Assembly (NCBI GenBank): GCA_030447865.1
Contig: JAUJOD010000001.1
Location: 372,001 to 436,000 of the forward strand
DNA: 64,000 nucleotides
Reading direction: 5' to 3'
Source: Nocardioidaceae bacterium
Lineage (GTDB): Bacteria; Actinomycetota; Actinomycetes; Propionibacteriales; Nocardioidaceae
Both the position numbers and the translations under genes were made by a program. Every line of letters starts with the position of its first letter. The first letter of the stretch is position 1. Shown here in pieces: positions 1 to 8,151 of the stretch. The notes under the pieces were generated by a model, which was given only the letters and a program-made list of their open reading frames with translations, made no database searches and was not told the DNA's origin.

Positions 1-833
1 TCCGCCTCACGGATGGCCGTCACCATCGCGGCCAACTCCTTGGGCTCGAGGGCGAAGGGATGGTCTGGTCCGGGCTGGTCACGACTCAACGTGAAGTGCT
101 TCTCAATAATGCAGGCGCCGAGCGCCACTGCGACCACATCCGCGGTATGGCCCATCGAGTGGTCGCTCCAGCCGATGGGGATGTTGAAAGCGGCTGCGAG
201 GGTAGTGATCGCGCGCAGGTTGAGGTCGGCGAACTTCGGTGGGTAGTTGATGGCGCAGTGCAGAATAGCGATCTGGTCAGCCTTCGCGCCGTTGGCGGTA
301 TCGAGCGCCCGCTCGATGTCGCCGAGGCTTGCCATGCCGGTCGAGATGAGCAGCGGCTTGCCGGTGGCCGCACACTTCCCGATGAGCGGCAGGTGGTTGA
401 CCTCGTAGGACGCGATCTTGTACGCCGGGACGTCAAGCGACTCGAGGAGATCGACGGCCTCCTCCTGGAAGGGTGTGCTGAGAAAGTCGATGCCGCAGCC
501 CTTCGCGTGTTCGGCCAAGTCGCCGTGCCACTCCCAGGGAATCTCGACCCGCTTGATCAGATCCCAGACTGACTCCTGCTGCTCGAGCAGATCGGCGTCC
601 TTGAGGTACGACATCGTGGGGGTGTTGCGGCTGTAAAGGCCCTCTGCGGTGTAGGTCTGGAACTTGACGGCGTCCGCGCCCGCTTCGGCGGCCACCTCGA
701 TGAGGCGCTTGGCGGTGACAAGGTCGCGGTTGTGGTTGCTCCCGGCCTCGGCGATGACATACGCCGGACGCCCCGGCCCGACGAGTCGACCGGCGATGGG
801 GAAATCGCGGAGCCCATAGCTATGTGAACCCAT
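1..833 (-). CDS. pseI: Pseudaminic/nonulosonic acid synthase (PseI/NeuB family), 3' end cut by the window
   Basis: This enzyme condenses a 6-carbon amino sugar with phosphoenolpyruvate to make a nine-carbon nonulosonic acid. The 277 codons seen cover the TIM-barrel part; the C-terminal antifreeze-like (SAF) domain expected of the family would lie off the left edge. The N-terminus carries the family signature AEAGSNHNRD (about residues 23-32), followed by KFQTY and later STPF and KIAS blocks. The ATG at 833 is preceded by AAAGGAGG at 6-base spacing, so the start is firm. PseI is preferred over NeuB or legionaminate synthase because pseB, pseC, pseF and pseG lie next door; sequence alone does not separate these subfamilies. 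Confidence 0.88.
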   Translation of the reverse strand, partial: MGSHSYGLRDFPIAGRLVGPGRPAYVIAEAGSNHNRDLVTAKRLIEVAAEAGADAVKFQTYTAEGLYSRNTPTMSYLKDADLLEQQESVWDLIKRVEIPWEWHGDLAEHAKGCGIDFLSTPFQEEAVDLLESLDVPAYKIASYEVNHLPLIGKCAATGKPLLISTGMASLGDIERALDTANGAKADQIAILHCAINYPPKFADLNLRAITTLAAAFNIPIGWSDHSMGHTADVVAVALGACIIEKHFTLSRDQPGPDHPFALEPKELAAMVTAIREA

Positions 834-924
834 GATCGCCTCCTTTCCACGCCGCTGAGGACATCTCAGACTAGCCAGCGGGCAGGACCATCTCTACCGT
901 GCCGCCAGCTTTCATGGAGTTAAG

Positions 925-1851
925 ATGTGGCCCATGACATCGACTCTGAGCGCTGGAGTCGAGGAGGATGCGGGAGAGAAACCGCGGGTCGCGGCGCTGA
1001 CCATGGCGCGTGACGAGGCAGACATGCTGCCGCGCTGGATCGATTACTACGGTCGCCAGCTCGGCTCCGAGAACCTGATAGTTATCGATGACAACAGTGT
1101 TGACGGTTCCACCGAGAACTTGCCGTGCGCTGTGTACAGGATGCAGCCCGCGCCGTGGAAGTCGTCCTGGGTCGTTGCCCGGAGGAAGCTGGTCAGTGGC
1201 TTTGCTCGGGGACTCCTCGCCTGCTACGACGTGGTCCTTTACACCGATGTGGACGAGTACTTGGTGCCTGACCCCGTGCACTACGGCAGTCTCGCGCACT
1301 ACCTAAGTACGAACAGCGACCGCCCAGTTATTGCCGCGCTTGGCTTGAACGTTTTGCACAACCCCCGCTTTGAGCCGACGTTTGATCACAGCCGACCAAT
1401 CTTGGCACAACGCCGTTTCGTCAAGTTTTCCCCAGAGATGTGCAAGCCGCTCATCAAGCGAAGCCCGGCAGAGTGGTCTGCGGGCTTCCATGGCATAAAG
1501 TCCCCATTCGTCATCGACCGAGGGTTGCTGTTACTTCATTTGAAGTACTACGACATGTCGCGCTTAGCGGCGGTAGCGGAGCAGCGCCATTCTGTGTACC
1601 AGCAGGAGAGCCGAGGAAGCTCAGGCAGTGCCTGGGCCATCGGGGGTGACGAGCTTACCTCGCGGCTGCTCTCGTGGGTCCAGACTCCTCACGGGCAAGA
1701 CATCCCGGAGTTCGACCCGAACGAGCCCGACCTCAGTGACGTCGTCCAGCCCACTCGCCAGGGCGTCTATCGAAGCATGGGCGCTGACCTCACAGCCATG
1801 GAGGAGAACCCGCTTCGCCGGTTGCCCGGGGTCTTCCGCAATGTCCTCTGA
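925..1851 (+). CDS. Glycosyltransferase family 2 / GT92-like protein
   Basis: A 308-residue cytoplasmic protein resembling the Glyco_tranf_2_4/GT92 group. It has a GT-A style N-terminus with MARDEADMLPRW (about residues 27-38), the nucleotide-binding IDDNSVDGS (54-62) and the metal-binding acidic motif YTDVDEYL. A later HGIKSPF segment is typical of this group. It probably transfers a sugar during assembly of the surface glycan whose nonulosonic acid is made by the neighbouring pse genes. A GGAG sits 5 bases before the ATG at 925; a second ATG at 934 is possible. It is convergent with pseG, with an 11-base gap. The substrate is not predictable from sequence. Confidence 0.8.
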   Translation: MWPMTSTLSAGVEEDAGEKPRVAALTMARDEADMLPRWIDYYGRQLGSENLIVIDDNSVDGSTENLPCAVYRMQPAPWKSSWVVARRKLVSGFARGLLACYDVVLYTDVDEYLVPDPVHYGSLAHYLSTNSDRPVIAALGLNVLHNPRFEPTFDHSRPILAQRRFVKFSPEMCKPLIKRSPAEWSAGFHGIKSPFVIDRGLLLLHLKYYDMSRLAAVAEQRHSVYQQESRGSSGSAWAIGGDELTSRLLSWVQTPHGQDIPEFDPNEPDLSDVVQPTRQGVYRSMGADLTAMEENPLRRLPGVFRNVL

Positions 1852-1862
1852 CTCGATCCGCG

Positions 1863-2798
1863 TCACTCCACGCCAGCGGTCAAGGCTGCAACGATCCGGT
1901 GAGCTCCGCGCCCGTCTACGAGGGCCTGTGCCCGGTGCGAATGCGACTGGCGCGCCGTCCAGTCTGCGAGCCACCGCTGCACCCGCTCCTCAAGGAGCGC
2001 AGGTCGAGCGCTGACCTCTCGGCTCGTCCCCAGGCCGTGGACCACCTCTGCCTGCACCAACGCTTCGTAGTTGCCGCGTTGGTTGTCGGCGGCCCGGACT
2101 ATCGCGGTCGGCACGCCAAGATGACACAACTCATACACGCTGACGCCGGCAGCGCTGACGACTGCATCGGCCTCGGCCAGGGCCGTGATGGCGCCCAGCC
2201 CACGCTCGAGAGTGAGGAGGTCGACGCCCATGGCCGTCAAAACAGTGCGAAGGCGTTGTTCTAGTGGGCTATCACCGCCGCCGCCCAGGACAACGGCACC
2301 GCGTGTCACCTGCCCTGTGACCTGTCTGGGATCGCGGGCAAGGGCGCGGACCTGAGCCCGGATCGGCGCAAATGTGACACCCCGCAACAACGTGGCTGAC
2401 CCATCGTCGGGTCGCCACGCTGTCTGTGCCCCTAACCGGTAGTCGATGACGAAGTCTGCTGCCCGCCGCCCGAATCCGTCGTCCTCGAAGCTGGCCAGCA
2501 GCGAGCCCGCTCCGTGGATCGCTGCCCTAGCTTCGCCAATCTCGTAGGAGTCCAGCAACACGGCTTCAGCGCCGCGGCTATGCGCCAGGTTCGCCAGCGA
2601 AGCTACGTCAGGCGCCGGGGCGACCAACTCCACGCCGATGTCGGCGACCCACGGCTCCACCCAGCGGAGGTCTCCCAAGTCCGCGGCGAACACGACGGGG
2701 TGACCTGCGGCCGTGGCAGCTTCGGCCACCGCGAGCGACCGCATCACGTGCCCCGCCCCAACCGTGCTACCGCTCGCTGCTGCGATGACGAGCCGCAC
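1863..2798 (-). CDS. pseG: UDP-2,4-diacetamido-2,4,6-trideoxy-beta-L-altropyranose hydrolase (PseG-like)
   Basis: PseG removes UDP from the bacillosamine-type altrose nucleotide to give the free sugar used by PseI. The protein has a GT-B-like fold: an N-terminal GSTVGAGHVMRS loop (G-x-G-H-x-x-R, the presumed catalytic region) and a C-terminal half with VVSAAGVSVYELCHLGVP, typical of the MurG-like nucleotide-binding side. About 311 residues, so a stand-alone PseG without a fused PseH acetyltransferase domain. I chose the GTG at 2798, one base after the pseF stop; a TTG at 2813 overlapping pseF is also open. The tight spacing suggests translation coupled to pseF. Confidence 0.82.
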   Translation of the reverse strand: MRLVIAAASGSTVGAGHVMRSLAVAEAATAAGHPVVFAADLGDLRWVEPWVADIGVELVAPAPDVASLANLAHSRGAEAVLLDSYEIGEARAAIHGAGSLLASFEDDGFGRRAADFVIDYRLGAQTAWRPDDGSATLLRGVTFAPIRAQVRALARDPRQVTGQVTRGAVVLGGGGDSPLEQRLRTVLTAMGVDLLTLERGLGAITALAEADAVVSAAGVSVYELCHLGVPTAIVRAADNQRGNYEALVQAEVVHGLGTSREVSARPALLEERVQRWLADWTARQSHSHRAQALVDGRGAHRIVAALTAGVE

Positions 2799-2799
2799 G

Positions 2800-3528
2800 T
2801 CAGCCAGCCTCAAGGGACTTCTGCGCCACCGCCGCGTTTAGCTGGACGACGTCGCGCCGGGACCGTAGGAACGCGACAAGCTCCGCCCAGCCGACTATGC
2901 GGTCACCCAGCGCTTCGGTGACAGCCTGCAGCAACGCTAAGTCCTCGGCTGTGTCGAGGGTGACTCGAAGGTCGTCAGCCCTCGGCGCCACGCACAGCCC
3001 CAATAGCCGCCGGCCGGCGGGCTCCCTGTACAGCAAGCTGGTCACATGCTGGCGGTGAAACCCGACAGCCGACTCGTCGAGGCCACGCAACGTCGGCGCC
3101 GACACGAGTTCTACGTCGAGGCCACGCGGCAAGCTGCGCTGCAACGTCGTGGCCACGTACTCCCACGAGGGGTCGCTCCGCCACACCGCCACCACGAGGT
3201 CTACGAGTGAGGGGTCGAGCAACGGGCAGTCGGCGGTGATGCGCACCACCGCGTCAGCGGCGGTTTCCTCGAGGGCGAGTAGATATCGTGACAAGACGTC
3301 TCTCTCCGGCCCCCGGACACACCGGACGCCGTGCTGCGCGGCATACGCCGCCAACGCATCGTCACCAGCCTCAGTGCTGGTCGCAAGGACGATCTCGTCG
3401 AGCTCATCGCACGCCTCCAGCGACCGCGTCAGCCAACCGAGCACAGGACGACCGGCCAGCGGAGTGAGGACCTTCCTCGGTAGTCGTGTCGAACCCATTC
3501 GGGCCTGGATGACGGCGACGACGTGCAT
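2800..3528 (-). CDS. pseF: Cytidylyltransferase, CMP-pseudaminate synthase-like (PseF/SpsF)
   Basis: Predicted to activate the nonulosonic acid with CTP to the CMP-sugar donor. The N-terminus IQARMGSTRLPRKVL (about residues 6-20) is the nucleotide-binding signature of the SpsF/KdsB-type cytidylyltransferases, followed by RITADCPLLDP with the metal-binding aspartates. Length 242 residues, normal for the group. The open frame extends further upstream, but the ATG at 3528 has GGGAGG at 6-base spacing and matches the family N-terminus. It is divergent from pseB with a 164-base shared upstream region and is followed immediately by pseG. SpsF-like proteins also act on other sugars, so the substrate is inferred from the pse neighbours. 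Confidence 0.82.
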   Translation of the reverse strand: MHVVAVIQARMGSTRLPRKVLTPLAGRPVLGWLTRSLEACDELDEIVLATSTEAGDDALAAYAAQHGVRCVRGPERDVLSRYLLALEETAADAVVRITADCPLLDPSLVDLVVAVWRSDPSWEYVATTLQRSLPRGLDVELVSAPTLRGLDESAVGFHRQHVTSLLYREPAGRRLLGLCVAPRADDLRVTLDTAEDLALLQAVTEALGDRIVGWAELVAFLRSRRDVVQLNAAVAQKSLEAG

Positions 3529-3692
3529 AAGAATCCTCCCGTGTGGCGCGCGACGCCATTGCCGGTGCCAGCCAACGCCCGAGCTACTCCGTATCATTGC
3601 GTCTCACGCCGCCGATAGGCGAGGCAACTGACGACCGGGTGGCTCGGTTGCCCAGCGGACAAGACGTCGGCCCAGCGACGAAGGAAGTGTCC

Positions 3693-4676
3693 ATGTCGGC
3701 CCTCGCCGGATCCTCGATCCTCGTGACAGGCGGCACTGGTTCGTTCGGAAAGGCCTTCATCGAGTACGCGCTGACTCACCTCGGCCCCCGTCGGCTGGTG
3801 ATCTTGAGCCGCGACGAGCTCAAGCAGTACGAAGTACGACAACGGTTCGACGACGACCCGCGGTTGCGTTGGTTCATCGGTGACGTCCGCGACCGCCACC
3901 GCCTTGAGCGGGCCATGCACGGCGTCGACTACGTGATCCATGCGGCGGCTCTCAAGCAGGTCGACACGGCGGAGTACAACCCGTTCGAGTTCGTGCAGAC
4001 CAACGTCATCGGCTCGCAGCACGTCGTCGAGGCAGCGATCGACTGCGGGGTGAAGAAGGTCGTCGCGCTCTCCACCGATAAGGCGTCCAGCCCGATCAAC
4101 CTGTACGGCGCAACTAAGCTTTGTGCCGACCGGATCTTCATCGCCGCCAACCATTACGCGGCGGGTTATGAGACCCGGTTCTCCGTCGTTCGCTACGGCA
4201 ATGTGATGGGCAGTCGCGGGTCAGTAATCCCGCTCTTCCGGTCGCTGGCGGCCAAGGGACAGTCCCTGCCCATCACCGACAAGCGGATGACCCGGTTCTG
4301 GATCACCCTGCAACAGGCGGTGAGCTTCGTCGTCGACTCGTTCGACCAGATGAACGGCGGGGAGCTGTACGTGCCTCGTATCCCGAGCATGCGCATCATC
4401 GACCTGGCTGCAGCCATCGCCCCCACGGCTCCGATCCACGAGATCGGCATCCGCCCGGGTGAGAAGCTGCACGAGGAGATGATCGGCCCTGACGACTCCC
4501 GTCGGACGCTGCTGATGGACGGCCGGTACGTCGTGCTGCCGTACCTTGCCGGCTGGGGCTTCGTGCCCCCACCCGGAGGTGAACTCGTTCCTGAAGGCTT
4601 CGCCTACAGGTCGGACACCAACGACCTATGGCTCGGCGCGGAGGAGTTGCACGACCTTGTCGGGCGCTTGTCCTGA
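3693..4676 (+). CDS. pseB: UDP-N-acetylglucosamine 4,6-dehydratase (inverting), PseB
   Basis: First step of pseudaminic acid synthesis: an NADP-dependent extended short-chain dehydrogenase that dehydrates and C5-epimerises UDP-GlcNAc. The 327-residue protein begins with the Rossmann loop VTGGTGSFGK (11-20), then SRDELKQYE, the ALKQVDTAEYNPFE block and STDKASSPINLYGATK, which carries the catalytic T-D-K and the YxxxK-like residues. These are hallmarks of the PseB/FlaA1 group. The ATG at 3693 has AAGGAAG five bases upstream; the frame is open 50 codons further but that part is not conserved. A TATCAT box at 3592-3597 is a possible -10. pseC overlaps its last codons. Confidence 0.93.
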   Translation: MSALAGSSILVTGGTGSFGKAFIEYALTHLGPRRLVILSRDELKQYEVRQRFDDDPRLRWFIGDVRDRHRLERAMHGVDYVIHAAALKQVDTAEYNPFEFVQTNVIGSQHVVEAAIDCGVKKVVALSTDKASSPINLYGATKLCADRIFIAANHYAAGYETRFSVVRYGNVMGSRGSVIPLFRSLAAKGQSLPITDKRMTRFWITLQQAVSFVVDSFDQMNGGELYVPRIPSMRIIDLAAAIAPTAPIHEIGIRPGEKLHEEMIGPDDSRRTLLMDGRYVVLPYLAGWGFVPPPGGELVPEGFAYRSDTNDLWLGAEELHDLVGRLS

Positions 4677-5829
4677 CCCTCCGTCGTCGCGGCACAGCCA
4701 GCCGCTGCCGTACGGTCGCCAGTCTGTCTCAGAGCGCGACATCGCCGCGGTCGTCGAGATCCTGCAAGGGGACTGGTTGACCACCGGCCCCGCGGTCGGC
4801 CGCTTCGAGGACGCGCTTTCGGACCTGGCCGGCGCGCCCGCCGTTGTAGTCTCGTCCGGTACGGCCGCACTCCACACGGCGTACGCGGCCGCCGGAATCG
4901 GTCCCGGTGACGAGGTGGTGACGTCGCCGCTCACCTTTGTTGCCACGGCAGCGACGGCGGCGATGCTCGGTGCCACCGTGGTTTTCGTCGATGTCGAACC
5001 AGATACAGGGAATATCGATGCCGACGCCGCCGCAGCGGCAATGACGCGCTCGACAGCCGCCATCACCGGTGTCGACTACGCAGGACACCCCGTCGAGGCC
5101 GATGCGCTCAGCCGGCTCGCCCACAAACACGGCGCCGTGTTCGTCGAAGACGCCGCACACTCCATCGGGGGTAGTTGGCAGGGCCGCCCGGTCGGTTCAC
5201 TTGCCGACCTGACCACGTTCTCGTTCTACCCGACGAAGAACCTCACCACGGCCGAGGGTGGCGCGATCACCTCAACGGACGACGACTTGTTGGAGCGAGC
5301 ACGGCGGTTCCGCAACCACGGACTCGTGCGCAACCCGGCTGAGCAGCGCGAGCCCACTGAGGGTGGCTGGCACCAAGAGGTGCACTCGTTCGGCCTTAAC
5401 TACCGGCTGCCAGACGTCCTATGCGCGTTGGGGATATCGCAGTTGGCCCGGCTCGCCGTCTTCAAGAGCCGCCGGGCAGAGATCATCAAGGCCTACAACC
5501 AAGCCTTCGCTGACCTTGACGCGGTGAGCACGCCGCCTTGTCGCGAGGGTGCCGACCCGATGTGGCACCTCTATGCCCTGCGAGTGCACGACGGCCGGCG
5601 AGCTCAGCTGTACGACGCGCTGCGAGCGCAGGGAATCCTGGTGCAGGTCAACTACCTCCCCGTGCACTGGCATCCGGTCTTCGCCGACCTCGGCTACCGG
5701 CGGGGCATCTGCCCGCGGGCCGAGCAGTTCTACGCACAGCAACTGTCCTTGCCGCTGTTCCCCGAAATGACCGGCAACGATGTGGAGCGAGTCGCCTCAG
5801 CCGTACGGGCGTTCTTCGGACAACCGTGA
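4657..5829 (+). CDS. pseC: UDP-4-amino-4,6-dideoxy-N-acetyl-beta-L-altrosamine transaminase (PseC)
   Basis: Second step of the pathway: a PLP enzyme of the DegT/DnrJ/EryC1 family that aminates the PseB product. Family landmarks are LPYGRQSVSERD near the N-terminus, GDWLTTGP, SSGTAAL, VEDAAHSIGG and the PLP-lysine motif YPTKNLTTAEGG. About 390 residues from the TTG at 4657, which has GGAGGAG ten bases upstream and overlaps pseB by 20 bases; a CTG nearer the conserved LPYG is an alternative. The overlap argues for coupled translation with pseB. The last 33 bases overlap the convergent coiled-coil gene. Confidence 0.9.
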   Translation: MSGACPDPPSSRHSQPLPYGRQSVSERDIAAVVEILQGDWLTTGPAVGRFEDALSDLAGAPAVVVSSGTAALHTAYAAAGIGPGDEVVTSPLTFVATAATAAMLGATVVFVDVEPDTGNIDADAAAAAMTRSTAAITGVDYAGHPVEADALSRLAHKHGAVFVEDAAHSIGGSWQGRPVGSLADLTTFSFYPTKNLTTAEGGAITSTDDDLLERARRFRNHGLVRNPAEQREPTEGGWHQEVHSFGLNYRLPDVLCALGISQLARLAVFKSRRAEIIKAYNQAFADLDAVSTPPCREGADPMWHLYALRVHDGRRAQLYDALRAQGILVQVNYLPVHWHPVFADLGYRRGICPRAEQFYAQQLSLPLFPEMTGNDVERVASAVRAFFGQP

Positions 5830-6270
5830 TGTCACGGCCTCGACCTGCTCCTCGAGCTTGCGGAGCCGGTCCTCGTACCACGCAACACCACTCAGCCGGG
5901 CGCGGACTCGGTCGTGCTCACGGCGTACCTCCTCAACGACCGAGCGCGCCTCCGCCACCTCCTCAGTTGTTCCGGTCACTGGCCCCGAGCCGCTTTGCTG
6001 CTGGGAGAATCGGACCTCGAGAGCCTCCAACTGCGGGATGAGCCGTTGGAGTAGGGAAGCGCCGGTCGCCGCCTCGCGAGACACCTTGTCGAGATCCCGT
6101 CGCTGACGCTTGAGCCGGCTGTCGATGTCGGCGAGACGGCGGTCGTACTCAGCGAAGCGTCGCTCCGCCACCTCGTTGACTCGCGACTGAAGCGCGTCAT
6201 CAAGCCGTCCAGTCAACCGGCCCGGACGCGAGTGGGCGTCCCGGCCAGGCTGGAGCGACTTGTCCGGCAT
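5797..6270 (-). CDS. Coiled-coil protein of unknown function
   Basis: A 157-residue hydrophilic protein rich in Arg, Glu and Leu, with heptad-like spacing through about residues 20-75 and 105-150, predicting two long coiled coils around a short Gly/Ser/Thr-rich break. No signal peptide or membrane segment is visible and I recognise no family. The start is firm: GGAGG lies 6 bases before the ATG at 6270. It follows the GT29-like gene by 39 bases on the same strand and probably shares its transcript, which hints at a role in glycan assembly. Its 3' end overlaps convergent pseC by 33 bases. Confidence 0.65.
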   Translation of the reverse strand: MPDKSLQPGRDAHSRPGRLTGRLDDALQSRVNEVAERRFAEYDRRLADIDSRLKRQRRDLDKVSREAATGASLLQRLIPQLEALEVRFSQQQSGSGPVTGTTEEVAEARSVVEEVRREHDRVRARLSGVAWYEDRLRKLEEQVEAVTSRLSEERPYG

Positions 6271-6309
6271 GGCAATCCTCCACGGACGGGTTGGGGGGTG
6301 TCGAGGCTG

Positions 6310-7011
6310 TCAGGAGAGCAAGCGTATCCGCCCTTCATCGATCCATGCCGCCAACAGCCGACCCTCACGAGCGATGTGGTGCTCGGAGCCAACCGGGCAC
6401 GAGTCTCCCCACGCGTGCCGCCACTCGGTCTGGTCGGGCCGGTCGATCATCGAGAAGCCCGCGATCATGATCTCGGCCGCCGGAAACAGCATCATCGCGA
6501 CCCACACGGACATCAGGCCGGTGGTCGGCCACTCACGTCGGTTACGGCTATCGAGACCCAGCAGTTGAGACAGCGTCAGCGTCACCTCGCGGTTGGGTAC
6601 GTTGGCGATGCCGAGGTCAGCGGGCCACCATCTCGGTCGGCGGGTCGGCTCACGGTAGAGTCGGCCGGGCTCGACCACGAGGTAGAGCCGCTCGCGGTAG
6701 TGGTCGAAGACGAATGGCGTCGCGCGAAGCCCCCGGTTGAACACCACCACATCGACGCGGGCGCCCTGCTGCGGCGGCGTGTCTGGGGTGTCAAGGATGA
6801 AGCTGTTACAGCGGAAGACGACATCGCACCGATCGATGGCTGCCGCACGCTGGGGCGACGGCTCGAGGGGAGCGTTGCCGACGACCGCGATCAAGCGGAC
6901 GTCGGGACTCCGTGCGTATGCGGTCACCATCAGGCGGAGGTAATCCAGAGTCGAGGAGATCTCGACGTCGCTGGAGCATGCGACGGACCGGTGGGGATTC
7001 ACTCCCATCAC
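6310..7011 (-). CDS. GT29-like (sialyltransferase-fold) putative nonulosonyltransferase
   Basis: A 233-residue cytoplasmic protein with the order of motifs seen in GT29 sialyltransferases: VVGN (43-46) plus ID-x-x-DVVFRCNSF (59-71) resembling the L motif, PTTG...IMIAGFSM (162-188) resembling the S motif, and HHIARE (211-216) resembling the H-x4-E VS motif. These bind a CMP-nonulosonic acid donor, which the adjacent pse genes would supply. The obvious hypothesis is transfer of pseudaminic acid to a surface polymer. The start is GTG at 7011 or ATG at 7008; no strong ribosome-binding site is seen. Other families share a VVGN...PTTG pattern, so the assignment is moderate. Confidence 0.6.
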   Translation of the reverse strand: MMGVNPHRSVACSSDVEISSTLDYLRLMVTAYARSPDVRLIAVVGNAPLEPSPQRAAAIDRCDVVFRCNSFILDTPDTPPQQGARVDVVVFNRGLRATPFVFDHYRERLYLVVEPGRLYREPTRRPRWWPADLGIANVPNREVTLTLSQLLGLDSRNRREWPTTGLMSVWVAMMLFPAAEIMIAGFSMIDRPDQTEWRHAWGDSCPVGSEHHIAREGRLLAAWIDEGRIRLLS

Positions 7012-7095
7012 CGTAGCGTTGTCGATGTTGGCCAGCCGCCTTCGGTCGCCGACGTCGTGAGCCGTCGGAGCCCTTCGTTGGGCCGGTTGGCTCTG

Positions 7096-7995
7096 CTACG
7101 TCCAGGCTTGGGCTCGGGCGTCATTGAGTGACTCGATCAGCGCCGCAGCACGGCGGGGTTCGAGCCGGCCGGCCGCGACCGCCCGATTGGCCGTCGCCCG
7201 AGCGAGCACGACGTAAGCCTCAAGAACATTGGGTGAGGAGACCGTGAGGCTGCGTAGGTGCGCGCGCACCGTCTGCAGGTCACCGCGCACTATCGGGCCG
7301 GTCAGCGCGGCGTCACCGTAAACAAGGGCGTTGTCGAGGGCAGCGGTGAGCAGTGGACGCAGCATCGCGGCCGGATCGGTCGAACCAGCCGCCTTCAAGA
7401 CCTCCAGCGACTGGGCGACCAGCGTCACAAGATGATTGGCACCGTGCGCTAGGGCGGCGTGGTAGATCTCGCGCTCGTCTTCGGCCAGCCAGGCCACGCA
7501 ACCCCCGAGGATCTCGACCAGCTGTTCGGCGAACGGACGCTCGGCGGGGTTGCAGGTCACCCCGTACACGCATCCGGGCAGCCGGCCGAGGTCGATGTCA
7601 GTCCCGGTGAACGTCATCGCCGGATGCAAAGCGATCCCATGTGCGCCGATGGCGAGGGCGGGCCTGAGCACTGCCAGCCCGTGACGACCGCTGGTGTGGA
7701 TGACGCACTGACCGGTGCGCAAAGCCCCAGCGGCCGTCAGCATTCGGACGACGTTGTCGAGGCTGTCATCGGGCACCGTCAGCAGGAGCAGATCGCACGC
7801 CTTAGCCACCGCGGTGGGTTTATCGACGTGCACACCTGGCAACAGCGTCTCGATGCGGGTCCGAGAAGCCGCGGACTCCCCTGCGACTGCGGAGATGGGG
7901 TAGCCCGCCTCGGCCAAGCCCGCAGCCAGCACAGCGCCGACTCGGCCTGCACCAACAACTCCGACGGTGACCGGCGAACCTTCAGGACTCAGCAT
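7096..7995 (-). CDS. Rossmann-fold DUF2520 protein (putative oxidoreductase)
   Basis: A 299-residue protein with an N-terminal NAD(P)-binding Rossmann loop GVVGAGRVGAVLA (about residues 11-23), and a C-terminal helical domain including ALHPAMTF and ALAHGANHLVTL, the arrangement of the Rossmann-like/DUF2520 family related to 6-phosphogluconate dehydrogenase-type enzymes. Substrate unknown. The ATG at 7995 follows GCGAGG closely and starts right before the conserved domain; 45 further upstream codons are open but not conserved. In many actinobacteria this family sits next to panC; here it heads an apparent operon with the GT29-like and coiled-coil genes. Confidence 0.78.
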   Translation of the reverse strand: MLSPEGSPVTVGVVGAGRVGAVLAAGLAEAGYPISAVAGESAASRTRIETLLPGVHVDKPTAVAKACDLLLLTVPDDSLDNVVRMLTAAGALRTGQCVIHTSGRHGLAVLRPALAIGAHGIALHPAMTFTGTDIDLGRLPGCVYGVTCNPAERPFAEQLVEILGGCVAWLAEDEREIYHAALAHGANHLVTLVAQSLEVLKAAGSTDPAAMLRPLLTAALDNALVYGDAALTGPIVRGDLQTVRAHLRSLTVSSPNVLEAYVVLARATANRAVAAGRLEPRRAAALIESLNDARAQAWT

Positions 7996-8085
7996 GTGCC
8001 TCGCCTTTCCGGTCCAGTCGTCCGAAGAGATCGGGCGGGGTTTCGCTGGCGCACCCGGGCTAGAGTGCACCTCGATTTTAGCCGT

Positions 8086-8137
8086 CGGGACGTTCGTCCC
8101 GGTATGCCGAGCGCCCGTGGGATGACTCACACGGGCG
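8086..8137 (-). terminator. Two adjacent hairpins after the osmoprotectant-binding gene
   Basis: Just downstream of the binding-protein stop, 8112-8137 forms an 8-bp perfect stem (CGCCCGTG / CACGGGCG) with a 10-base loop. Positions 8086-8101 form a 7-bp stem (CGGGACG / CGTCCCG) with a 2-base loop. Neither has a T-run, as is common for actinobacterial terminators. The position between two same-strand transcription units fits a terminator. Confidence 0.45.
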
Positions 8138-8151
8138 TCCTCTCGGGCGGG

